64,000 nt of DNA, taken from assembly GCA_003956705.1 (NCBI GenBank), contig QZCP01000612.1, positions 62,989-126,988 on the forward strand, given 5' to 3'. Every line of letters starts with the position of its first letter. The stretch's first letter is position 1. The translations under genes and the position numbers were made by a program. Below the pieces are notes generated by a model. It did no database searches. It had not been told where the DNA came from and saw nothing but the letters and a program-made list of their open reading frames with translations. Below are positions 1-11,214 of the stretch, piece by piece. This stretch comes from Brevipalpus yothersi (taxonomy: Eukaryota; Arthropoda; Arachnida; Trombidiformes; Tenuipalpidae).

Positions 1-336
1 GATTATTCACCAATTAATAATCACACACACATACACACATACACATCTGTATACATACCCATACACACACACATATATATACATAATAGATATACATATA
101 CATTATTTTAGGCTCCACTGGTCTCTAATATTATACATTATTTTATACCTTGATCAGTCAAAATTGGCGGTTAAGGTTGTGTATTATTATTCATCCACAA
201 ATATCATTTGAATCATTCATTCTACCCTATCTCTGTCTGTCTATTTTTCATCATCATCACCATCATCATCACCATCGCCATCATCACATCATTACATCGA
301 GAAGAAAAAGTCTAAGATTATCTTTTTAGTCGAGTA
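1..336. repeat. CA/TA- and CAT-rich simple repeats upstream of BICRA exon 1
   Basis: Bases ~20-110 are an imperfect (CA)n/(TA)n tract and ~250-298 a (CAT/CAC)n tract. A polypyrimidine-AG at 321-329 could be the acceptor of the first visible BICRA exon. No coding sequence is seen here. Confidence 0.6.
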
Positions 337-3300
337 ATGGGATGGTCAAGATCAAATAAGCAAATATTACCAAAGCCTCCGAGTACATCCAATTCATCAT
401 CTGCATCATCAACCACCACATCTACTCATCAAATAAATGCCAATGGTACTATCGTCACTGGCAATGGGACCGCAAGTGGACACACCAAATCGGCATCATC
501 GATAACGGTGACACAATCGACCAATCATATTATCAATAATGGTGTTAACACCAGTGGCAGTGGTACAACCACTATCAATTTGAGTGCATCCAGTCATGCA
601 TCTAGTTCGATTGGAACAAATCAAGGTGCCAGTAGTGTTGGGGCAACTACTGTTGGTCAAACCACGATAACATCACCCCTGCAAGCTGGAACAGCAACAG
701 CACCTCAGATGCTTTTAAATACTGCGCCTGGTAAACAGCAGATGAGCTTTATTTCCAGTCCACCGGGGACCATTTTATTAAATCAAATGATACCCGGATT
801 AAGTTCTCAACCGATACTTATACAAGGAAATTTAAGTGGTGTTGGTGGCCCATTACAGTTGACCCTACGACAACAGCCATCACCGCAAGTTGTTACCGTG
901 AGTAGTGCCAGTGGTAATGGAGGTACTGGTAACAATAGCGTCAATGTGGTCGCCAGTGTGTCATCCACTCAAACTTCGGCAACACCGATTATCAGCGCAT
1001 TAACAGGTACCCATCCGAATCAAAATAGTGTCCAAAGAAATACATCAAGCAATCATGTTACACCAACTTATGTGTTCCAAAATCAAGGTGCTGGATCATC
1101 TGCCGGTCCAACAATGGTTATGGCTCCAGGTCAACCGAATTTTGTACGGGGACAAAATATTATACTTACCAGGCCTCAAAATATTATCGGACAAGCACCT
1201 CAGATTATCCAAAATCCTGGACCACCATTGTTTCAAATACAAACTCCAACAGGTCCACTTTATGTTACCTTACAAACTCAGCCAACTCTTGGTCCCGCAG
1301 GTGGATTGCCCATCATACAAACTCACATGACACCAAATCAAACAACAGTTCCGCTCACCAGTACGATGATGCTTCTGCAACCACAAGGTGGTCAAGGTGG
1401 TACCAATCATCCTACTCTACAGACGATTTTACAGACTTCCCAATCTCAATCTGGTGATTCTTTGAGTCAACAACAATCTGCAGGACACACGATAGCTGGT
1501 AATAATATCATTTTCTCTCAACCAGGAGCTATGATTGCATCTCAACCAGTGATCAGTCAAGAGAAGTCAAATAATCGAACGACCACACCAAATAATTCAC
1601 GATCAACAAAACCTCGTTCTACGGCCAAAAGTGTCAATTTAGCTGAGCTTCTTAAAGAGACTGGAATCTTACCGGACTCTTCACCACCCCAATCACCTTC
1701 TTCTTTAGGAAATTCGACTTCTCGTCAAACACCTCTATTCTCTGATAGTAATGACTTGACAACTAGTCTACCTCAGACTGAATCAAATCAGCCTGTAACT
1801 TTAACATCTACCCCCAATTCATCATCTAGCTCTACTCTGTTGAATGTTCAAACTTCGGTTGTAAATACTACTCAGCAACCAACTGTGGTTATGGTACCAA
1901 GTTTCTCTAATCATCAAGAATCGAATATTTTGTTGACCTCATCCACTGGTCCAAACAGTGGAGCTCCACCACAATTGAGATTATCATTAGGTCCTGATGG
2001 GAGTATTTTTCTTCAGCCAAATATCCAGCCGACACCAGTTAACAATAATAAACCGAATTCCAACAATCAAACCTCATCATTGTCATCATCATCATCATCA
2101 TCATCGAATATCAATACAACTAACAGTATAACTACTACTGTGGTGAACAGTTCTACGAACAATAATCAAGGTGCTACGATACAAGATCCAGCAGCATCGT
2201 TAGCTTCTATCAGCAGTTCGAAGTTCATGGATAGTCTTAAAGACACCAATGGGCCTGGATTATCTCAGCCTTCACCTGATTCAACTACCCCAACTTTGGA
2301 TGCCTCAACTCCTACTTCCACAGCCACCTCAACATCAACACCTTCAACTTCCTCCTCTTCCTCTACCACCCCAACAACCTCAACAACATCGTCTACTACA
2401 AATAGTTTCGCTTCAGCTTCTCCTTCCATAACCCCAATTGCAGTATCTCCCTCTCTGACCCCGATAGCATCTAGCCCGACAATACTCACGAGTAACAACA
2501 ACAATAATAGTAAACTTACTACCCAGCAAACTCTGATGCAACATTTGAATGCTGGTTCAACCATGAAAGTTGGTGATAGTATGACTTCTATGACCATCAC
2601 CCCGATCATGGGTCCACCGATAAGAGAAGATCTCAAATCTCAGTCTCCATTTATACCTCTTATGATGCAACAAAGTAGTGATTCAGGCAGCAAAGACAAT
2701 AGTAATCGTGTGACTGTTAAACAGGAACTCAGATCAGAACAAGAAACTAGAACTGAGATAGTGAGTGTTTCCTTTCCTCAGCTTCTACATCCTTCCAGTT
2801 CATCCATATCAACCTCTTCAGCTTCTCTTATTAGCATCAATAACTGTGATAATTTGGTACAAAGCTCGCCCATGCCCGTCTTGTTGGCCAATACACCTCT
2901 GATTCTCCAAGAGGATGGTAAATTGTCAACAACCACTACCCCAAACCAAAATAGTTTCCTCCCTCATTCTCTTACTACTAATACACGAAGTCAAATTTTA
3001 ACCCCAACTTCATCAAGCACCTCCACGACGTGCACCCCTAGTCTGACCACACAAGCATCTGAACCTACTCTCGTTGAACAAAATGGCTATCAATTTGTAC
3101 AGATAAGTTTAAACAATCAAGAATTCATTGAACGACTCGAAACTCAGATTAAGGTATTATCCGCCTTGAGATCACCTCGTGATGAACAGAAGCAGCTACT
3201 TCATGAGCTGCTTAATCTGCAGAAGAAAATGTCTGAAGCCAAAACACAGCCACAAAATTCCAATTCAGGCAATGGAAAAGTGATACTGACCAGTATTAGC

Positions 3301-5354
3301 CCATCTAATCAAGCAGAATTACTGTTATCACCTCAGCAATCGACAACACAAGTGAGATTGCCGCCTTCTCTGTTCACGTAAGTAGTCTATCCTTTTTGAA
3401 CTTGAACTTGTTATCATCCTGTTTATCACTGATTACTCCCATCGATCTTTATATGACACTCCTTCCCAGAACATGATCTATGGCATCTGTGTCATAATCT
3501 ATTCTAATGATCCTCAGCTACATTATGTTCAACATCGTTCTTGTCTGAGAAAGTATCATTCAATCAATCCTTTCAACACCTCAGAATCGTTAAGTTTGTC
3601 ATTACTCTCGTCTTCCATATTTTTCGATATTAGATCTTCTTGAATATATCCTGAATTTCCTGATTGTTTGCAGTGGATCAATCCTAATGTGTTTAATGAC
3701 CTGTGCCTCTTTTGAAGGATCCCATGTTTCATTCATGTATTGCATGGAACTAGTTTTTAAACGTTTTCTCTTTCTCTCTCTTCTAACAGCGACAATAAAA
3801 CTCAACCCCAAGTGGATCAACAACAATTGATCCAGCAGGCAACATCTTCTCCTAGTTGTCAGCTTGCAAATTTACTTAACAAGAATGCAGCCAATAAACA
3901 ACTTAGAATATTGACTTCTGCTCCATCCAATAACACCTTAAGCAGCAGTAATGCTGTGCCAGTTGGAACTCAGTTCATCACCATAACATCTCCCGCCAAA
4001 CCACAGCAACTTTTATCCTCCCAAAATCTCTCATCAAACTCATCAACATCATTATCAGCTCCCTCCATCATCAAGGTATGTGATAAATTGCTTATGCTTC
4101 CAACTCCTATGTTTTTTTGAGGAAGAGTCTTGTATTAACATACTTATATTTGATCACACAGCAACAGAATGTCTCGTCTATTAATAACGGTCAAGCTGTT
4201 ATCCAAGTTGTCACTCTATCAACCCCAAGTGCTTCCAGCTCAAGTACAAATCATAGTATCAGAACATCATCTAAATCTACTGAAACTATCACCGTTGAGC
4301 TCGATAAACCAAAGGCTTCATGTTCCAGGTAAGAGAGATTCGAGAAATCTCATTCATCATTTTATCGAATATTTCATCATGGAAGATTGATTCAAATTTT
4401 GTATATGATGTATCTTCTCACTAGCTTTCAACAACAAGTCATCGCCGATCAGGCTGCTGCAATCAGACCTGACACTAAAACTCCATTCCGAAGTAGGACT
4501 GACGCATGTAAACGATTGTTACGTTATCATGTATTCAATACTCCTGTACCTACGGAGGAGCAGCTGTCGAAAGGTTCGCACTTGATTGTTCATCATTATT
4601 ATTAACTTTAATACTCTATGTTTGATTTTACTATTGTTCTGATTCATGATCATTTTCACTTTTCAAAACAGTTGATCGTGACTTTGAGGTTGTCGCAGCA
4701 AGTTTGTTACAAAGGAAAAATGAGCTGTTTAATAGATTTCGTTATAATTTGTTGAAATCTAGCATGGTAAGTACTCATTTTCATGATCTTTGTGATTAGG
4801 GAATTCATGCTAGCTCATATGATCTTTTCTCTCACACACTTCTTTCCCTCTTTTCTACTCACTGAGCTGTTAATCCTATTTATCTCTTTTATCTAATTTC
4901 ATCATAGTATGAGACACCCAAGACTGACTACATAGTGTTGGACAAATTGTTTGTTAACGATGAAACCGCTTCCCTTCAGAGTGATCGAGATATAATAGCT
5001 CAAGGGAAAGGTAAGCATCAATTTTTATATTTTCTTCTTCTCTCATCTTTCCTGAATCTACATTCATGTGTATGAGTGTAAATATATTTGCTCTCACTCA
5101 ACATCCCTTGTGTTGAGATGGACTCTCTCTCTCTCTCTGTCAAAGGAAAAAGAAAGCAAGAAAAAAATAGTGTATCGATCTTAAAGCGTCGACTTGCCCA
5201 GAACTTGCTCAAATTCGTTCTGATTGCTTCAAATCTAGACTTGATATCGATTATGCTTCCTCTTCTCCCTCTTACAATATGAGTCGACTCTCTCAGAAAA
5301 GCAAGAATACATCTTCTTTAACCTTTATATCCTATAACGATTTACATCTCTGTA

Positions 5355-5390
<36 letters not shown>

Positions 5391-8300
5391 ATCTTAACTT
5401 ATTCATGTTCCTTGCCTGATGCTTATGGGTTTGCTGAATCGATCCTTCCTTTCTCCTCTTTCTTTTACCCCGCCACCCTCTTCCTCTTTTTCCTCTCTCT
5501 GTCTTTCTGTCTTTCTTTCACCAACATTCACAGACTCTCCATTCTATTCATACGCTTCTCTTTCTCTCTTTCTTTTTCTCATTCTTGTTCTCGCTTCTTT
5601 TCCTTTATCCTCACTGCTTACTTACACTTTCTTTACACTCTTTTCTCTCTCTCTCTTTCTTTCCTTCTATCTCCCACACACATAGTATATATACATGTAT
5701 ATATGTGTGTGTATATGTTTCTCGAACTATTACTACAACTCAGAGTAGCCAACTACGAGTTCACTTAATAATGATAATAGTCTTTTGAACGAGATCATCA
5801 TGGTACTCCTAGTTATTCATTATTATCACTCATTGCATTTTGATACTCACTCTCTTTCCTTCTTTCTTCTCTCAAACATGAATAATGATATTAGTTTTGC
5901 TCTCCATGGTGTCCTCATATTACCATTTTCACCTTTTTTTACTTTAGTTCAGATATGTGTTCTTCTTCACTTGTCCTATCCATAACCATGTGTGTATATG
6001 TATTGGTGTGTTTATTGCACCACGAAAATCTTGAGGGTCGATCACTTTGGCTCCCTTCTTTTCACTAGCAAAAAACCAAAGAAAGCACAAGAGAGATAAA
6101 GAGAAGCGAGAAAAGAAATCGATTCATGAAGTTGACTGGATGTTGAGTGAATATAAAGATGAAAAGAGTTGTAGTACGATGATTGTTGCTCTCGCGGTAC
6201 TTTATCGCAATCATTCTTGCACTCAATTTTTTACTCTATTTTTGTCTTTTTATGCATTCCATCTACTTTTTTCTATGAATGCCCATGGGCACAAGAGATA
6301 TTTATCAGATTAGTTGTTGCAAGTTAAAGATAAATTGTGACATCTCTGGAAGCCTTCATCACTCTCCAGAGTCACACTGATACATCATGATTGAGATATT
6401 GTTCATCATATTCTTTAGCCTCGAGCATCTCTCTTACTCTAAAGGAAACAATTAATTTTTTTTCATTGTTTAAAATTCTTTTTATCCAATTCTGCGAATG
6501 ATGAGGTTAAAATTCACCCAATTCGGAGAGTCATGTGCAATCGAGAGCTAAAATAACCAAAATTCATAACTTCAATGATACAAAACCCCTTGTCACACTT
6601 CAATTTGTCTAACTCAATTCAGATAGGACGTTACTCTCAATGTTGATGCTGGGTTTTGATCTGAAGGTTATTCATCAGAGATTTCAACACTGTACCCTTC
6701 TCAGAATTCATTGATAACTGCCTGAATGTTTGTCTGATCTTTACCCCTCAAGCTTACCCTAGGGGCTTTATCATCTTCTGGTTGATGAGTCACAGCTTTC
6801 GCTTTTCCATCTCTATTTGAATATCCAATAAAAAAGTCACTTGAAAATTAGTGTGAAATTATCCTATTATAAATCGAGCGGACTCTCTTGACCTTGACAG
6901 AGAAGAGCTTGAGTCGATGGACTCGGGTGAGAATATGGATAGAAATTCATCATTCTTTTTTCTCATTTCTAAAATTTCCTCAAATTTATGAGCTCACAAG
7001 AATCTAAAATGGCGCTTTCCGTTTTATTGATGACCTGCTCACCAAATGACCTCATTTTGGATCTCAAAAGCTAATATATTTGCTTGTATCTTTTCTTCAA
7101 CAGATCTCAATCTCCCTGCACCACCGGACAGCTGGAAACAGATGCTTCAAGAAAGTTTGGAGGAAGAGGAAAGAATCTCAATGAATAGAAAGCGAAAGTC
7201 ATCCGCAATGGAGGATGACTTTTTGGTAGAATGTAAGTTGATCATTGATATCAATGCTACCAGCTATTGGTGAAACTAGAATGAAAGTTGAGCTTTCTCA
7301 CCGATTATTAAATTTACTTTCCATTTATTGTGGTGGCTTATCCAATCAAATTAGTCACTTTGTTTCGGCAACATACCTGTTACCTTTGATCACAATGCTT
7401 TGATTTCATTATTAGTCAGAAACTATCATCCTCTGCTTTTCTCGAGATTTCGATCTCCACAATCTTGTCTACTCCAAATCAAAACCAGATTTTTTTTCCA
7501 TCCTCTTCGCTACCAATCTTGTTGTTATTGATCTTTACACTTCTTATTCTCTCTTCAGAATCTCTCCAGAGAAATCATGAACACAATAGGTGTTTAAATT
7601 TAATAGCTTCTAACCGCTTTCAATTCTTTCATCAGAATACAATGAACCAGACGCTTATGCTCTCCTTTTTCTCAGATTCTCTCTCCTTCTATCAATTTTG
7701 ATTCCCAAATTTGAGTCGAATTCATATCTTCTCTTGTTACTTTCCCGTCTTCATGTTCACTCCATCTTCTCAGTAAACAGGTCATTGATCGGACCAATAA
7801 CTACCGATGATGAGTGAAATAGAAAGTGAGAAGATCTAAAGAGAAAATGGTAACGATGAGGTCAATATTGCTGAATCTCTGAGCTCACCAGTCGAATGTT
7901 GTTTTTTGACCAAATAGCATAAATTATTCAACAGTGAACGGAAAAATTCTATTGACTTATCCACTTCTATCCCTAATGCGCTTATCCTGAGTGAAGCTTG
8001 AACAAATCGTTCGCCCCTGGTTTCTCTGTGTCACATTCAATCAGATTCCGAAATCACATATAATCACTATCTAATTTCAATCTTTGATCTATGTTCTCTC
8101 ACTCTCTTGATTCTCCTTAGCAAATGAACACCTCATTGACATCAAATTTTTCTATCTCTCTCCCTCTGGTTTTTTGAATTCCTGGTTAGAGAGAAGCTTG
8201 CTCCTATTTTTTCTGCTTTTTCTTATCTAACTCAGCTCTACATCCCTCTCAATATCGATCTTTTTTACACTACTCCCTTCCTCTTTTCTTTCCCCATCAA

Positions 8301-9409
8301 TGAGCCTCTGCTCTTCTTTTCTGTTTTCAATGACTTGTACACACAGACACGGTGGTTCATGTTTCATGAATTACCGAAACATCAGTTTATCTTTGGACAA
8401 TTCTTGAAAAATTATTCTCATATAGTTGTAAAAATTCTAAAATTTTTATTCATTTGCTAATCGTACTTCAAATTTTGCAGGTCATGAGTTTAATAAAAAG
8501 TACGATCTTCCTGATGATCATGAATCCAATGAGACCGATGACGAGGAGGAAGAAAGCGACGATGAAGATGATGATGAAACTGAAGAAAACAGCACTGAAG
8601 ATATATCCAAATATTTGGGACCTAATCAAGACAACTGTGTTCCTGATTTAAACTTTTACTCTGATTTTAATCATAGTATATCATCCATCCATCAAGATGT
8701 GAATCAACTGCAGCATCAGTATCCAGCTCAACACGATGATAACCAAGATCTTATATTTAACGATGATTGGAAAGGAGGTGATTTCTTGAATAATCGGAAT
8801 TCAGCTCCCACCAATCGTCTAGATGTGTGGGGTAATCGATATGAGAATGAGAATGATCTTGCCGTAACAACCATCCTAGGTAATGATGAGGAAGATGGTG
8901 ATCCAGGTGACAATGGTCTCAGTGTTGATCTTAATTCCATCCAAGATATTCATCTCTTGAACAAGTATGCTTGCTCTGGACCGGATCAGGGTTACGAACA
9001 AATGCCTAATCAGTCAACTGAGAATGAAGGTGAAGACGAATTCGATGATGCTGGAAACGAGGAGGATGATGATGAAGATGATGGTAGTGGCCAGCATCAT
9101 TCCAATGACTCTGATCTTCAACTCCCATGTGGTCTTAATAGTCTTATAGATTCCATCACAATGCCCCAGTCCAATCAAGCGCCTAATCAAGCTCCATCCC
9201 CTTATTACAATGAAATGTGTCCAACTAGTACTTCAACTTCTGGGTATAGACAACAAACTCAACAGTCTCCCTACAACAATCAGATGCACCCAATGATGCA
9301 TTCTCCGCGGTCAAATAGTAATTTGTTGCCAGATTTTCGTAGTAATAGTCAAATGATAAGTGACTCAATTTTGGATGAAGCAGTGAGAAGCATATCTTCT
9401 TGGTCATGA
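337..9409 (+). CDS. BICRA: BICRA/GLTSCR1-like ncBAF (SWI/SNF) subunit, 8 exons
   Basis: Predicted nuclear scaffold subunit of the non-canonical BAF chromatin-remodelling complex. The exons I read are 337-3377, 3790-4075, 4162-4328, 4425-4573, 4672-4766, 4908-5010, 7104-7232 and 8481-9409. All introns are GT-AG, and the phases close to give 1632 codons plus stop. Residues 1-1013 (exon 1) are low-complexity Ser/Thr/Gln/Asn, with a poly-Ser run from a TCA repeat near 2080-2110 and a helical segment at 929-967 (starts EFIERLETQIKVL). Residues ~1173-1280 match the GLTSCR1 conserved domain: RPDTKTPFRSRTDACKRLL, then RYHVF, VDRDFE, LLQRKNELFNRFRYNLL and YIVLDKLFV. Exon 7 has a basic RKRK stretch, and exon 8 opens with a strongly acidic run followed by a disordered Asn/Gln-rich tail. 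The ATG at 337 follows a plausible acceptor (TTTTTAG ending at 329) and the vertebrate-type N-terminus is absent. The real start may therefore lie in an exon outside the window. The family call is strong; the 5' end is unsure. Confidence 0.88.
5011..7103 (+). other. Long intron 6 of the BICRA-like gene
   Basis: This intron of ~2.1 kb opens GTAAGC and closes TTCAACAG. It is CT-rich, with a pure (CT)n run near 5359-5387 and several imperfect CT tracts to ~5680. Open frames here are Ser/Leu/Phe-rich by-products of the CT bias. No internal exon is recognised. Confidence 0.7.
7233..8480 (+). other. Intron 7 of the BICRA-like gene
   Basis: This ~1.25 kb intron opens GTAAGT and closes TTTTGCAG. It joins the exon with the basic RKRK stretch to the long acidic last exon. 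It is AT/CT-rich and shows no convincing exon. Confidence 0.7.
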
Positions 9410-11214
9410 CATCAAGAATTTTCGTTGTGATTTCTCATCTTATATCTTCACATGCCTCATGATTTCTATGAGGTTGTGGAAAGGAGTCAATAATGACCCA
9501 GAACGGTTTCGGGTCCGCTGGGACTTGCAAAACACTTGAAGATGGTTTTTATGCATGAAGTCTTTGCGGATTGTTAGTGGCCGATTCTCAGCTGATTCTT
9601 CGCGCTTGGATGCCTGTAACAAGTTCTTCGAGGCACTGGATTCTAAATACCTGAGCAGCGTATAAAATCAGACTAAAATTTAGGGAGAAGTATATTTTCG
9701 TTCCAATTCTTAGACTTTCTTAGTGGTGAAATCAAGACAATGTATAGAGTATACAGCATATTCTCTCATTCTGCTACTTGATGCAGTAATTTATTTTCTC
9801 CCATTTTTTAGCACCTCTTAGCACTATAATTTTCTTTTCAAATTATTATTAACTCTGTAAACAGTATCGTTTGCGGCACTGAAATCCGAATCGACAGAGA
9901 ATTGTTATCAGATGTGCTGTCACACCTGGAGTTTTTTCATAGTTCTTGTGTGTTATTCATAACTCATCCCCTGTTTTTATGTGAATAGCTCTGATTTTTG
10001 TGCTAATTTATTTACGTTGGATCTTCTTTATATATCTGATATGACTTGATTTAATTTTGAAGTAAGAACATTAATTTGAATTCAATGTTCATTATGTTCA
10101 CTAATTTAAACATTTGCCTGAGAAATGCTCTCCAATGCTTTACCTCTGAAAGAAACATACTCGCTGTATATTGATGAATTTTTCTTTGGCATCATGATTA
10201 TATTATCATCATCATCAGTTCAAGTATTTTGAGAGAATCATGAGAACAAAGCTTGCTTTCTAGAGACACTTTATACACCTCTAGTACAACATTTGATAGA
10301 ATTCAATTGCGCCTCACATTTCTCAATGAATTTCGGTGAACTTCTTGGTCGCGTATGGACTCTGAGTTTCCCGCCGTCCTAATGTAGATGTATCTGTATT
10401 GGACGTACTTATAGGGAAAGATAAGAATTTTTATGACCAAGTTTTTTCTCGATTTGAGGTTACCAAAGTGGAGCTGATCTATGTCATCCCTATAAAATTT
10501 CAACCAAACATGTAATACATCTCATCCAAAATCATCACCATGAATCATTCTCACTGACTAGTTAATTTCATATGTAAATTATATCAACACTATCATTTTG
10601 AACATAACGTATCGATTTTTCCAGGCTAAAAAGCCTAAAACTCATCTTGAACTGATTAATATTTCTTTGTTATAAACATAGAAAATTCATTGATTAAATT
10701 GTGATACCAATGTTGAAAAAATCTGAATTTTGTTCCTTTATTTCTGTGATCAGCTAATGTGTGTTTGTCAAGTGATCGGAGAGAGTCGTAAATAATCCAT
10801 AAAGAGATTATGACTTGATAGTTATAATTCCTTGATCTTTTTCCTCAGAATATTGGCTGACGTTTCTTCATGGGTTTAAATACGATATTCTCCTAATCTA
10901 TGACCATCGACAATGTGTCTTCTACTGAATGCTGATCCTTTTTCATCATTACCATGCTTATGTGTTGAAAAAGAGTTTCGCATGTTACTGTACAAGTTTC
11001 ATTCGAATGGAAAGCTTGAAGGATTCAAATTAAGAAGCATGATGTATGAGTGAAGGAAGCTGGAGAAATTCAACCAAAATCTTCACTTTTTGAATGGAAA
11101 AAACTGATTTTGATGAGAATGATTTTTGCAAAGATTTTTGAGCTTTCTGATGAAATTCCTTCATCTGAACAACCAATTTCCAGTGGAATGCTTGGCACTG
11201 GGCAAGAATCCCCC
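9410..11214. other. Convergent 3' intergenic region between BICRA and Barx
   Basis: It should contain both 3' UTRs. No canonical AATAAA is obvious on the plus strand close to the BICRA stop; the first variant noticed is ATTAAA near 10692. No gene is seen. Confidence 0.5.
10737..10742 (-). other. Candidate polyadenylation signal for Barx
   Basis: TTTATT on the plus strand (AATAAA on the minus strand) lies about 470 bases downstream of the Barx stop codon at 11215. It is the nearest canonical hexamer noticed. Confidence 0.3.

Noticed and set aside
5412..5788. Overlapping Ser/Phe/Leu-rich open frames
   Set aside because: They fall in the CT-rich intron 6 of the BICRA-like gene and are explained by pyrimidine bias.
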